Shown: in pieces, positions 21,420-35,052 of the stretch
Layout: every line of letters starts with the position of its first letter
Position numbering within the stretch: the first letter of the stretch is position 1
DNA from: Galeopsis tetrahit
Taxonomy: Eukaryota > Streptophyta > Magnoliopsida > Lamiales > Lamiaceae
Length of the DNA stretch: 64,000 bases
Direction: 5' to 3'
Assembly: GCA_963675135.1 (NCBI GenBank)
Contig: OY776132.1
Coordinates: forward strand, 66,478,850 to 66,542,849
Notes under the pieces: generated by a model
Database searches by the model: none
Told to the model about the DNA's origin: nothing
The model's input: the letters and a program-made list of their open reading frames with translations, nothing else
Made by a program: the position numbers and the translations under genes

Positions 21420-21664
21420 GGTAAAGTCTAGTATACACTCGAGTGCATGTTGTGCACCCTAATCTAAAAAAAAGTGTAAGTTATTAAACTGAAAAGTACA
21501 ACACAATATTACTAAAAAGTGTAAGTCACTATAACTAAAAATATTATTATACAGTTTAATAATTGAAAAATGCAACACCATTTACCAAAAAGTGTAAGTC
21601 AGGAAAACTGAAAAGTGCAACATAGACTAAGATGCACAACATGCACTCGAGTCTATAGCAGACC
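21420..21664. mobile_element. Hairpin MITE, copy 2
   Basis: Same ends (ggtaaagtctagta... and ...ctatagcagacc) and internal phrases as copy 1, with a less perfect left arm. The two copies sit on either side of the Harbinger MITE in the same orientation. Confidence 0.8.
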
Positions 21665-21669
21665 AACCC

Positions 21670-24600
21670 TTTTTTAAAATACACTTATTTTATCTCTTTT
21701 CTACTCTATATATTTTATATATAAAACGTATACAATTATATGGAATGAGGATTAAAAAGTTTAATTGATTTCCTTTCTTTTTAGGGGTTATTACTAATAG
21801 ATATTCTAATCTTTTTTTAGATAATTTTGACAAATTCCAAGAAAGTTTTTAATAATCGAATAAATGATGTTATGATAGATGAATTTAATAATTTAATATT
21901 CAAAAGAAACTTCTCTTTTCATTAAAAAGATTGAATGAGTAGCTGTGGTGTTCGATTGTGACAAACTTTAATGAGTAAGTAGATAAGATATGTTTAATAT
22001 GAATTGTTTTTATAATTCCTTTATTATTAGTATTATATTGTATCACAATTATTTATTTTATTTGATCAAATGATTGGGTTGCTTCCAACGCATTTTAGTA
22101 ACTATAGTTTTCCATTTCGTTGTTATCTCTACTCTTTCTACATCATAAACTACACATATTTTATAGTTTGTTTATACTTTAATTTATACATTTCAATATT
22201 ACTTCATATGAAGAAAAAAAATTGAATTGATAGAATTAAATTAATATTATAAAAATTAAATATGACGTCCCTGGCATAATAAAATCCTTTAAATGGAGTA
22301 GTACATAAATACTATATGTTATTTAAATTTACCTCACATAACACCATCTCATATACAAATTTATCTTATATTTTATATGTCAATTCAAAATGAAAAGTAA
22401 CTAATTATAAACTATAATAAATTACATAGATTTTAACAACTTTTGTTAATAAGTGAATATTATTATAATGATCAAATTTAAGATGAAGGGAGAAATTTAA
22501 ACTCTTCACAACGCCTAGGGACAAAAATAATATGGTCTATTTATTAAAAAAAAATGATTATGCTCGGAGAAGTTTCCCACCAAACACAATAACTCTTGGT
22601 ACCCTTTTTAATATTTTTTCTCATTAGTTAGTGAATAGTGATATCGACATTTCATTTCATTTGTAAGCAATTTGACTTTAAATCATTATAAAAATTGGGC
22701 ATTTTATCGCAATATGTTTCATGACACGTTCTGCTTCTTCTTTTGGGGAGGGGCTGAAAGTAACTTTTACACAACTAATTTGCACCTTAGAGAATTTGAA
22801 TCTGAGACCTAGAGATTGAGGAGCACACTCCTAAGTCCCTACACCACTCGATCAACTCCTTAATTAAGATTTTACACCAATATTATTAAATACACCTCTC
22901 TCCCCCATCTCAAAATTGTTTTGCACTATATTTTTTGCTAAATAAAAACATTTGTTTCTGTTTTACAATTTCTTTCACTATCTAGATTATTAGTGTGCTA
23001 AAAAAAACATGTGTAAATTTTAAAATATGTGTGCTAAAAATTTAATATAGGTGGAACATACAATGAAAGATGGAAAATGATATACAAACTGAGAAAGAAA
23101 AAGTGTAATGAGGGGAGGGTTGAGATATCATTTTTATAACTGATGTGAGAATTTTATATTTTAAAAGGGTAAAACAATTGTGAAATGAATGTAGTATCAA
23201 ATATCACCGTAGCTTAAATTCTGGAGTATATTTTATTATATCATTACGTTTTTATTTGTATTATCTCTCTCTCTTTTTTTATATATTGGAATTGCTTAGT
23301 TTTCATATAATTTAATTACAGTGTGTCCTTTTCAATTTTAAAGATAGGATTTTGAACAAGGACCGATGAATTGAGATTGGATTTATGTTATTTTATATTT
23401 TACACAATTTATCTCTTTGGATTATTCGATCACATTACCAGCACTACACATTATCACCACATAATCCAATTTTAAAATACTAAAACAAGAAAATCCGATC
23501 CACTTAATGCGTCGCAAATCTTATGATTAATAATAAGTCATTATTAATGTCCACAGCTGGCTTTATTCCAGAGTTTTTTTATTTTATTTTATTCCAGAGT
23601 AATATTAATCCAGTTTTTTTTTTGTCACACATTTGCACGTTAGTTTGTGTGTCCACTTAATGATTGATGTTTTCCCATTTTAAATCGGATGAATGTACTT
23701 TTTTATTTATTAAACTGTACAAACAATAATTTGTGATATGTAGCAATCTCATTTAATCGACTACATACACAAAAGAATAATAGTACTCAGCTTTTATTTT
23801 GACCATATGGGCTATCAATTGAGTCAGGCTATGAATTATTGAAGCACGAATCTCCTTTATTTTATTTAATTAATTAGGTTTCAGTCGTGTGTGTGAGTAA
23901 GTAGAGCTACCCCGTGAGCCATTTGTGCTCTTAACTCAAAAAAAAAATTAGGCATAAAATACCGTTCATGTGCTAGTGCTTTAAAATTATTTTATTAGCC
24001 ATTGAATCGAAGCATGAGTTATATAAATTATCGAGTCAAGCTTAAATTTAATGAGTTCTTATCGAGCTCAATTTTTTAGTCTAATTGGGTTTTAAGCTTT
24101 TGGTTAAGTTGTGCGAGCGACTGGACTCAATTACTGTTTCATAATTCCGATTTAGCAATTGGGTGTGATGGATCGAAAAGGTGGTATTAGACAGTTGTAA
24201 ATATGGGGCAATTGTGGCATTGATGGACCACATAAAACGAAAAGACAGACACTAATTTGACCCACATGCTCCCTCCCTACATATATTTAGGACTCGTTTA
24301 TTTAGTGGGTTTATCGGGCTCAATTTTTTTAGTCAAAATGAGATCTTATCAGCTTAATAAAAAAGCAATTAAGAAGACAATCATCTGCCACACCACACAC
24401 CAACTTAAGATTGATTTTACCAATTTACAAAATGTTTAGATTTATTGTTAATGCACAGCACACCTTGAGAGAAAAATCACCTTCAAACAAGTAGCATAAT
24501 GTACTAGTGAAAAGAAAAACATGACAACGTAATGCGAAATGGAGTATGAAGTTTCAGCCAAAAATAAAACAAATTAAATTAGTCGAATCCTGACCCGACT
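21670..24600. other. AT-rich intergenic region, no gene seen
   Basis: About 3 kb of AT-rich DNA with only short, unsupported ORFs. A possible SINE lies at 22745-22861. Poly-T runs at about 23270 and 23617 may be remnants of small retroelements. Confidence 0.6.
22745..22861 (-). mobile_element. Possible tRNA-derived SINE remnant
   Basis: On the minus strand, gatcgagtggtgtaggg resembles a pol III A box, and ggtctcagattcaaattc about 35-40 bp further on resembles a B box (GGTTCRANNCC) with mutations. Spacing is tRNA-like but neither box is perfect. Confidence 0.4.
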
Positions 24601-27194
24601 AGTCTAATGATATATCCAGATTGACAGCCATTGGATCTTCATATATTATTTCCATTGAGTTGCAGTTTAGGTTCATACTTTCATATCAGACTGCAGCTTA
24701 GGTTCGTACTTTCAGACTGCAGCTTTCCAAGAGACCTTAATTCTCCTTCGCTATACTTTCGTTTGATGCACGAGGTCAGCCCCCCTAGGAAAACTCCGAA
24801 GGCCACTGATCACGTCATCATATTGGAATCACTGGTCTGAGACACTGAACAAGTTCACTCACTCATCTGCAAATCATGTTAACAACCATGAGTTTCTGGC
24901 TTCTATTGCTATATATTGACATCAGGAAAGCTGGTTGAAATGACTATTTTACCCCACAAGGATGCCAAAATTAATGGTAGCATATATGTCAGCGATGTAA
25001 TGAGCCTGCTCTAAATCTTTGTGTATCAATCCACCATACCCATTTATGTCGGGCATTAACCACAATTTTTGTATTCCTTAATTAGGCAAAGGAGATTTAT
25101 AAAATAAAAAATACGAGTGGGCTACCTAATTTCTCAACTTATTTAATTTCTTTGTACTTCATGACTTGTGAATCATAATTATAATGCGAATTTTTTGCTT
25201 CTTACAAATGCAGTTTAGCTAAGCCTTATGCTTTCTATTATGGATGGAGCATCTGTGGAGTAGAGATGACACTGGAAATGAACAGACACGTGTGGTATGA
25301 AGATGTTAAAAATAGTATAAAAGCATACCAAAATTGAGGCTCCCTCATATTTATATGCCAGCAATCTCAGGGTTCCATCAATAATAAGCTTGATGAGGAA
25401 ATCTGAAAAATGTAGCCAGGTAACCAGGTTTAGACAAGCCAACAGCTTCTAATCACCAATTATTGGAAATAATATACATAATTGACGTGCTAACTACCAC
25501 CAAACCCTGGAAAAGGAAACTAAAATGCAGCTTACATAATATGTCTCCGGTGAAAAGTGAACTTCAACCAGTCCAACTGTCTGTCAAATCACGGTCGCCA
25601 AAAAGACAAGGGCACGGTAAGAAACTGAACTCCTGAGTGAGCTCCTTAAAAAGATCAGATTACATATATTATGAAATACGGGAGCTTAATCAAAGTACTG
25701 CAAGACCATGTCTGAGATAATATACTAACTAGTTCTATATTAGCAAAGCCTACTAGTCAAGAAAATTGGGTATTTCTTGGGGAATGGAGATACTCTAAGC
25801 ATTTCATTAATTATGTAACAAAGTTCCAACAAAAATAATTGTATGCATCAAAACCCCGAGTTCAGTGGGGTATACATTAAAAAGGGAAATTTTCTGAAGA
25901 TGTGGTACTCATTAGTGAACGTAGAACAAAGTGAGGTGTCTGCTGCTCTGCTCCAAGCAGGAGAAGATGCACTGTTTTGTTTAAATGAATTGGTGAAACA
26001 GACAGTCAATAAAATGAAAATTCTAGTTTTATGGTTACAACCCCATACTAACAAACTAACTAACTTAGCATATAAAAATACAACAATAATCATAAAAAAA
26101 ATTATCAAAAATATTGACAGACATATTATGAATCACACAAACTAAAATTTGTGCAAAATCTTTTGTATGCATCATCAGTTCAACAGATTAAAAAATCAAA
26201 ACACAACAAGTAATTGTTCAGCAATTAATCAACTAATACATCGGTTGTTAAACATTTAGTATTCTGAAAAGGATCAGGACGGGATTTATCCAACATAATT
26301 TACCACTCCTTAATCCCAGAATTCAACTGCTAGGTTAAAGCAATTAAGTAATTAAGTTTGCATTTGAGGAGGTGTCAGTGAGAACTAATTTGATGAAAAA
26401 GTCAGTTGAATTTCAAAGTAAACTCACATTAGCGAAAACTTTGGTAATGGTACAGCAGCCCTTTGGTTTTATTGTTGGGGGGAAGATTGAGTAGGGCTAG
26501 AGCTTCGAAGTTAAAATAGTTTAGCCTGTGTGGAACTAATTCATGCCCAATGATAATGCATCTGGTTTCAATCTAGTAGTCTAAATAAGGAGATACATAG
26601 ATTGATATAATTCCAACATTTCCACATGATGCGTTCAAAATAAATTCATGTCCTTTAAGGATGCTGGCCTTGAGTCAAAGAAGTTCAAAAAAAATTCAAC
26701 TGCAATATGATCAACAATTGATTTACCTCATTTTCCAACCATCAGTTGATCATCAAAGTTTATTTAATTATAACAAACAGGAGTAAGTCTTGAAAGACAA
26801 CTAAAAGCTGCCTTCAGCAAACATCAAGTCACTTTTGATTATTTAATAAACAGAGACAGGTATCTAATTCATAAAAGGTCAACTAATAATCTCTCATTTT
26901 TACCATTCTCGTGGTCACTTATATAAACAAACATGTTTATCTATTGTCACAGATACTTCAATGAAAGATAAATGACATGGCCTCGCAATTAAGAGGGTAT
27001 ATCTTTATATTCCCTTTCTAATAAAAAAGTTTCATAAAAATTTAAAGCATAATCTGATGGTAGCAATATCTATGAACGTACACAAAAATTTACCTGATGC
27101 ACAAGGGAACTCTCCACTAGCTGAGCATTCTGAGCATCCAGAAACTCAGAAGGAAGTGAATCATTAATACAGCAGGATAAGTTGTTGATATTAT
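24601..27194. other. Region downstream of SMG8, possible spliced 3' UTR, no ORF
   Basis: No coding region with recognisable domains. Composition is less AT-rich than the spacer before it. On the minus strand, gtgcatcag followed by gtaaattt at about 27093 could be a splice donor in a 3' UTR, so part of this stretch may belong to the SMG8 transcript. A palindromic pair ctgcagctta / ctgcagcttt occurs near 24690-24725. Confidence 0.4.
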
Positions 27195-30100
27195 CTATGT
27201 GACTGATGCTGGATTAATATTACTTTTATCTGACACAACGCGCAAAGCTGTTCCCCTCATAAGATAGGCAGTGAGTTGTGGTTGATGTTCAAAAGGTTTA
27301 AGAGAATGTACAGTCCCATCCTCAAGTTCTACACCATAAACAGAAGGGAGCCTCAGAGAAAGAAAACTGTCTGGTGGCAGAATCACGGGACAGCCCAAGC
27401 TGAATTGCAGATTTTGTTCACGATCAGGAATAGAGGGAGGTAGACAAGACAACTGCAATTAAGACAAACTTGTCAAGGACAAGAAGAGAACTTCCATAAT
27501 TCTGGACAAAAGAACGATATTTATATAACTTGCATTAATCTCTATCGGCCATGAGTAGAGGGAAAGCAAATAATACATCAAAACTAGCATAAGACTGGAT
27601 CAATATATAGACAGTGTTGGTCTAAGATTTCCATAAGGAGCATTCTTTATTTAGGATCATATGTTCACTGATTCTCTGATTACCTCCACAGAAGAATTTC
27701 TAGCCATCCTGACACTTATCCTACTATTAGTGTACACACACAATTTTGGTGGATAATATCTAAACTTCCTTTTCTGTAAAGACGCTCCAGATTGTTAACC
27801 ATAATTATGACCAAGAACAGAATATCTTTGTTCACAATTATAAGGGGGGAAAGAAAGAGACACTTAGCAACGTGTCAAAGGATGCAACTTCTATTCTACT
27901 CCGTGGCATTTCAAACTCATCTCAGGAAAATGATCACATCACCTCGCACAATAAAAATTGGTAGTAGTAGGACGTTGACAAATTCAGTAGCAATCAATAG
28001 CAATTCTTCTACTCATTACATACCTCAAATTGTACAATCGGGTCCGCGGCCAACAAAATAGGAAAGGAAGGCGTCACCTATACATCCAAAAGCACAATTA
28101 GTATCATTTTTCTCTGCTTTCTTCAAACTTTGGAAGAAGGGTATCACAAGTACAGCTAGTTATAATAGGTAAAGGTAACTAATGCAACAACTTAAAAGTC
28201 AAAAGACTGGTGCAAACAAATGAATGATATAGAATAATTTAGTACCAGAAAAAGATAAAGAGCAAAGCTAATAGAAGACCACCCTTACATCTGCTACCAA
28301 AGGCCATTTACATACATAAGATTGCATTTGAAACTGCAAAGCAAGTGGACATACAATGACATCCCAAATAAGACTAGCCTTATTATACGGGACAGAATGT
28401 TGGGCACACAAGAGAACTCACATACCGGAATAAGGCTCGGTTTGTTTGTCTGTTTATTATGTCTGAGTTTCTGGCCTTCCAAATAAATACATTTTCCCCT
28501 AAACATTTTGGTCTAGTAAAAGTTCAAGAAAGCCATGATGAATAAATTATCAGTAAACCACTAAGAATTAATCGTGAATGGAATGAAGAACCTACCAGAA
28601 ATAATAGGAAAATGAAATTGCATAAGCAACTCAAAAAATCCTCAAATGATTATAAATGGAACAGTTCGGGAAGAGAACCTGACTTCAATTCTTAAATGGA
28701 AAGGGAAAATTGGAAGAGATAAGTATGACAAAAAGGCTCATAACAAATAGAGTCCATCCATCAAACACACTATCCGTACTTTGTTAATTAAGGAATTGAT
28801 CTGAGTCAGTTTCTAAAGCACGACATTTCAAAATCCTGATATTCTCTCTTACCTTATTTTCTTACAGTGCCCTGATTAAACAAAAGGATGATTTCAACAT
28901 ATGTATGTCTTAATATACTCAATTAGATTGCTAAACAATGGTGACTAAATAACGATACAGAAATAGAAAGATTCCTAATGGCAGGTATAGAAATATAAAC
29001 AAACTGTTTTGTACTAGGAACATATAACTTTCAATCAGTAGAAAAAAAGGTCCAGGTAAATCCACACGTTGTTTTAACATTTGACAGGTGAGTAGGTTTA
29101 ATGCAATAGAAGGACAAGTGTATACCACAAAGATCCGCTGCAGCTGAGAGGTAGTGCTCGCATACTTCACATTCGATGTATTGTTTTTTGTAATGGACTC
29201 CTTACAATGTGGACAGTTCATATATATCGGTAAACTTCTATTCAATAAGGGGAAAGCACCGCCATGGACGTCAACAGTTGGAGACTTAAGATCAGAATCA
29301 AGCTCTTCCACAAAATCTGCAACTTCTGTTCTCACATTCTGATATTTCCCTTGCCTGCTTGATTGCATAGATTTAGTAGAAGGCAAGCTCCCATTCACCA
29401 CTTTCTCTTTTGACTTGTTTAAGTTTTTCGCTTTACCACTACTGCTACCCATATTTATTCCATTTGACTGCCGTCTAGTTCTACCATTTCCACCAACTTT
29501 ACCCAATTTAGAATGATCTTGTCTTTTGTCTGATTTTTCCATTGACAAAGGTACCACATTCTCCTCAGCCACTGAGTACGATGAACCAAGGTCCGTAAGA
29601 TGATCCAGAGATAATATAAACCTATGGCCACGGGGACACTCATGTTCAAACCCCACATATATTGTGGCAAACTTTGAAGAATCGGCAGCCTTAATCTGTT
29701 TGCCACCATTTACAGTCGAAAGAGCTGTATTGGAGCCAAAATGTGGAAATGCATTGCCATATTTATTGCCATTTCCAGAACTGCCATTATTCGTTGCAGT
29801 ATCAGCAGAAGCAATATGTTCAACCTTTTGAAATTCTTGAGCATATACTATTTCACCACGTTTGTCCAGACCCCTTTGTTGTTCATTATGTAACTTAACA
29901 ACTTTTTCAGCATCTTGTAAAGGTTGTTTTCTAGACAACAGTGGAGGAAACCCTGAGTTGGCAGCAGCTCCTCCGGCAACAACTTCAGAAAATGGCTTTC
30001 TCATTGTAACGTTAAATAACCCTCCACCAGCACTTGCAATTGTACTCTCATTTCCATTGATATCTGAAGAGAAGCTTTTTTGTATCCCAAGTCCATTTGG

Positions 30101-33100
30101 AGTTCCGCCAGCATCCAACTGAGAAACATCAGATGTCTGATCGTCTGCATCTACAACAGTTTCAACTCTGTTGTTTTTATCTAACGGAACTTGCTGGGAG
30201 TCGTTGAGCGGTGAATGACTAGTATCTTTTAGCTTCTCTATAGTCCATCGCAGAAGAAACCTCTGGGTTTCAAAAAAGCCGCTCTGGAGTAAACCTTTTG
30301 AAGGGTCATAATATCTTGAACCACCTACACGGATCAAACTCCATGATGAGGATTGAATGGGCCCCTTAACAATTCCTTCAGGCAGCTTCACACTAGGAAG
30401 AAGCTTATCGCATTCAGCAAAACTATACACAACATTTGCTGTTTCAAAGTCAAAGGGATCAGGTCGGAGTCGCCTAGAACGGCCACATGCACAAGCATGG
30501 AGGTATACAAATCCACTTGAATGAGATTTGATCTCATCAGTGGAAAGAGTCTTGATGTCATGCTTTTGATGCATGCATGGTTTCCCAGTCAGACTAACTG
30601 CATCACATAGTTGCCTTCCAGAACTCCAGATTGACGTGCATTCATCCTTCAACTTTTTAATATAAAATTGCAAAGCAGGCCCCTTAACCATTGAGTTAAG
30701 AGTGGACAGGGCCTTCTTTAAATGATCCTCATGCTGAAAACTTGGATAACAAGGAGGCAGATTATCTAAATAAACCTCCTTGGCAACTGGAAATGCATTT
30801 TCACACCACAAGGTTGAAAATCTAGTGTTCATTCCAATACCATTCGCCAGATGAGATACTGCAGATTCATATGGGTCTGAAGAAGTGGCTACAATTTCTG
30901 CGGGTTTTGCAGACAGAATTCTGTGAAGAATTAGCTGCGAAGAAGATGACCAGATTTCCAAAGGCGGGAGATCAGGGACAGTTATTATCTTTCCAGAAGC
31001 AATCGAGGAAGAAGCAGAGGCAGCTGCTGCTGCTGCTGCTGCAGCAACCATGCCAACACCGACAGAACTGCTGTTAGAAACCAAACCACCTCTCCCTCTT
31101 AGAAGATCAGTCTGCCTATAGATGAAATCCTTCACAGAGAGAATGTCCTCCTTGATTGCGTTTTGTTGTTGGCTTTCAAGCAAAAGAGAATCTGGTGTCG
31201 CCTTCCCATCTAATACATCTTGTACAAGACCAATTGCAAACTCAAGAGATTCACCGATCTGAATTGAACTAGCATCTACAAGTGAAACAGACTTTGAAGC
31301 ATCAAGAGAAAAAAGAGGAGCAGAACTAGCAACAGCACCACTCCTTGAACCAGTGTGGCTGTTTTCAAAAACTGAAAGTGTACGACATTTTTTGATTGAA
31401 AATCGGATTTGTGCCTCAAGGGATGATTGTAATTTTTTCCTCAGACCACCTTCAGATTTGTTCACAGGTCTTGCAAGTACAACAACAGAACTTGGTCCTT
31501 TGGTGGGCATGCCTGGTCTGACTGAGCTATTCAAACTCGGTGGAACATTTGGAGAGGATCCCTCTGAAGGCTCATCTATATTACCACTGGGTTGAATCTC
31601 AGAGAAATCATCGTAGAAAACAAAGAGTACAACTGGGGTACATTGACCAGGTAACAAAGATGTACAAGAACCTATATTGGCTGAAGCATTTCGATTTAAG
31701 ATGCCTTGGGTTTTAACAGGAGAAGCATTGATAGGTGATGCTCCTGAAGCAGATATACGTGACTGAGCAGAAGAACGCGGCCTAGATGTAGCAGATGACA
31801 TATTCTGTGACCGTATAAATGGAACCATTGTGTGTTTAGCAGCTTGCAAGACTCGGAATCTTTTTAACAATTGAGTATCAAACCGTGACCCCTCCTGAAT
31901 AAGTATTATAATGTGACAGACCTGCAGCACTAAAGTACGATCAAATGACTTACTACTTCGAAGATTTTAAATTAGTGCTGAAGGTGAGTATAAAAGGATA
32001 AATTCCAGACAAAGTCGAATGATCTTGGCATTCAGCTAGATGTGCTTAGTAGCAATATAAACACTACAACTGGAAGTTGAAAAAAAATGCATATTATGTG
32101 CTTGATATTACTGCTGCTTCTCTTAAAGGATCCGGGTTCATCATATATTTGTACCTTGAGTGTAATCGGAGAAGACCGAAATTACTTTCTTGGGATTGGG
32201 GTTGCGTGGGGGGTTGCAATTACATGTACATAGCTATAATGCAATTTTTTTCTAACATCTTACAAATTCTGGGGAAATAATTTAGCCATTCACAACCCTA
32301 TTTTGTTACAGATACAACCATAAAGGCACAATAACTTCTCAGATTCAAAACAAGCTTTTTAGTCACAACTACACAATTAATTTTTTATTTAGCCAGATCA
32401 AAACAAATGCGCCCCTGGGCCTCTTGAAATCTTTTTGATAAATTAGCATCTACTATAGGCTTCATTTTAGTAAATTTAGACACATGAGGCATTAAGTCCA
32501 GGAAAAAATCAGAACAACATTATCCTGATGTATCACTCTAAAGTTGATACATCCATTTATGGCTGATTCTCTTGAAATGCTATTGGATTTCTTGTGACAA
32601 GTGAATACAAACATCCAACTGAATTCTCACAGCACTCTACATCTATCTAACTGAAATGGAGGATCACTGTAAAGTAGATGTGCCCATTCTGTTCATTCTT
32701 TCTTTGGGTTTCCTTGAGTTCCCAAACATTAGGAAAAGTTCGATTTCCTTGACAGTAAAAGTTAAGAACAAAGCCACAGTGTACTAGTAAATACACTTAA
32801 CTACTAGTGAAAAGTAAGATGAAGAATAAACCATCATATTAATTGCAACAAACCAAGTACAGATCAAAATATATAAGTTAAAACTGGCGAAGAAAACTTA
32901 CAGAGAACATAAAGATCAAACCCTGAAGATCTCCAAACTCCTGGTCCTCCAAAGCCGACTCAAACCCAATCCGGCCTTCTGCAGATACCTCCTCAGCAAA
33001 CAAGCAATCAGCCAAAGAAAACTGCAAGTACAAAATCCCCTGCTCATCGTCGTGATAATAGCTCAAACTCCTGCTCTTGAACCATTCAGTCATCTCCGGG

Positions 33101-33348
33101 GAGATTTTATCAGGTTCGACCCGAAGTGGAGTGTCTAAATTCCCGGAGCCGAAAACATTGGAGTCGATTAGTTTGTTGATGAGGTGGGCGATGTCGTGGC
33201 GGCGCTTGCCTATAAATCCGACGACAACGACGCCGTTCTTATGGGGAGGAGAGAGGTCAGGCGGCGGCGGGGGTTGCGGAGGGGGTGGGTGGGTGGGTGC
33301 GGGGGGCGGGCGAACGAGAACTCTGATTGAGTGGGAATGGGTGTCCAT
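27195..33348 (-). CDS. SMG8: Nonsense-mediated mRNA decay factor SMG8
   Basis: Four exons: 33348-32902, 31921-29126, 28077-28024 and 27452-27195, all joining in phase 0 at GT-AG borders, giving 1184 residues. SMG8 with SMG9 binds and restrains the SMG1 kinase that phosphorylates UPF1. Exon 1 has a proline-rich tail (residues 14-31) and a degenerate G domain starting VVVVGFIGKRRHD. Exon 2 carries TPVVLFVFYDDFSE (about 243-256), an alanine run (AAAAAAAAA), the conserved HACACGRSRRLRPDPFDFE block in mid-protein, and then FEHECPRGHRF and IYMNCPHC, cysteine-rich conserved motifs. The 54-bp exon 3 (VTPSFPILLAADPIVQFE) and exon 4 (SCLPPSIPDREQ to RGTALRVVS) complete the conserved C-terminus. Start 33348 is chosen because homology begins there; the frame is open further upstream. 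Reading through exon 2 into intron 2 would give a false 999-aa protein. Intron 1 is 980 bp and intron 2 is 1048 bp. Confidence 0.94.
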
Positions 33349-34211
33349 GGAATTAGGGGCCGGCGTTGTGCAGTTTACGGCTTTTAGCTTCGAAGAGGTT
33401 AAGTTAAGGTGACGACGACCCCGGCCCTCGAGACGATTACACACAATTGAATTTGAACCTCTACCATACTTTAGTATTAATACTCTAAAATAATGGAGTA
33501 ATATTTGCCCTAATCTTAATTCCAATCATCAAAATTGAATAAATTATAGGGTTCAGGTAAATTACAATAATTATTTTCCTGAATTTTTCAAATTATAAAA
33601 AATCTTAATAAAGGAAGGGAAAATTCTTAATAATAAGGTAATTTCACTACTTTTACCTAGATTCTTCATTTTTATCCTTAAATTGTCACTTAAGAAGATA
33701 AAGTTGTCATTTTCCTATTTAAATAATTTCAAATTAATTAATAAGGTCAAATCAATTTTATAAATGCATATTCTTGAAAAACACGATAATCTATCCCCTT
33801 CCTTATTTCAAATATTCTTAAAATTAAGGCAATTCGAATTAATTAGCTGACTTTGTGTAGCTAAAATAGTTCTTTCCCAAAAAATCTGCATTTCGTTCGA
33901 GATTTTCAAGAAGATCAACTCCATTTATTTCGGGGAAAAAGTTCATTCAAGCAAAAAGGTATTCTGATCACTTGCATGCGTCGTTTTCCTAACTTTTTCC
34001 GGCGTATATTCATCTGATAAGAGGTAAGAAAAATATGTAAATATTGTCTATTTTGAAAACAGTCTATACATCATACGCAAAATCAAAGGGTTTATTGTTT
34101 ATAAAATACGTGTTTTGTATGACGCAGTGTATTTTTATTTTAGTCTTTTGTATTAATTTCATCTCAATTTTTTTATTATTGTTAGAAAAATAGAAACTTT
34201 TGAAACCCTAG

Positions 34212-34985
34212 TGTTGATGTTGATATGAGTGTCTTGTTTAATGATCCAACACTGACAGCCGAGTGTTGTGTTTTATGTTCCCAACACTCATGACAACATC
34301 AAAATTTTCCCTTCCTTTTCTCACTAACTCTTATCTTACGCTTGTTGTCTAATGATGTCCCCAGAGCAGTTAGAAGACGTGGGCAACACCAAGTCATGCC
34401 ACTGCGTGGGAGTGAGAAGTTATTAGGCCATGGTATAACAAGTTCCTAAATTCTAGGAGTGGTGGAGAGAAGTTCTATAACCGCATGATCTCAAGGTTGA
34501 GGCGATCATGGGAGTTGATGGCAGTTCGTGAATGAAGCCTATAAATACAGAAGCTGCTCTCAACACAAGACACACAAGAAGGAAAGCTAAAATCGACTAC
34601 TACTCTATTGAACGCTATATACGCTTCTAGTTAGGAAAATCTTTGTTTCTTCTTGTAGTTCTTCACATTATTATAAACCCGAATAGTAGTGTGTTAGAAC
34701 ATAGTCTTATTTACTAGGTTGTGTGATTAGATCTATGAGGGAGATAGTTTCATAGGATCTAGTAAATCATTATACACTTTCGTAGTGTAATTATACACCT
34801 CAAAGAGGTTGTACTCGTTTCACATATTTTTATATAGTGAACAACGTAGATTATTTTATAATCTACGCAAATTTTGAATACTTCTATTTTCAGTACGTGC
34901 GTTTTAATTTTCGCTGCATAGTGTTGTCCAGGTTGTGCCAACACGATAGACAACATCTCTGATTTCGCACGCACACACACTTTCA
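34212..34985 (+). repeat. 5' LTR of the copia element
   Basis: 774 bp, starts TGTTGATGTTGATATGAG and ends CACACTTTCA. A cctataaata promoter-like site lies at about 34540. Confidence 0.97.
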
Positions 34986-34987
34986 GT

Positions 34988-34999
34988 TGGTATCAGAGC
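34988..34999 (+). promoter_or_regulatory. Primer-binding site of the copia element
   Basis: tggtatcagagc, two bases after the LTR, is complementary to the 3' end of initiator methionine tRNA. Confidence 0.9.
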
Positions 35000-35052
35000 C
35001 AACTACTTGATACACTAAGTAGAGATTCTGCTTAGAGTGCGTAAAATCTGAA

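Noticed and set aside
28931..31930. 999-codon minus-strand ORF as a complete protein
   Set aside because: Its first three codons are intron 1 sequence and its last 65 or so run into intron 2; homology and splice sites show it is SMG8 exon 2 only.
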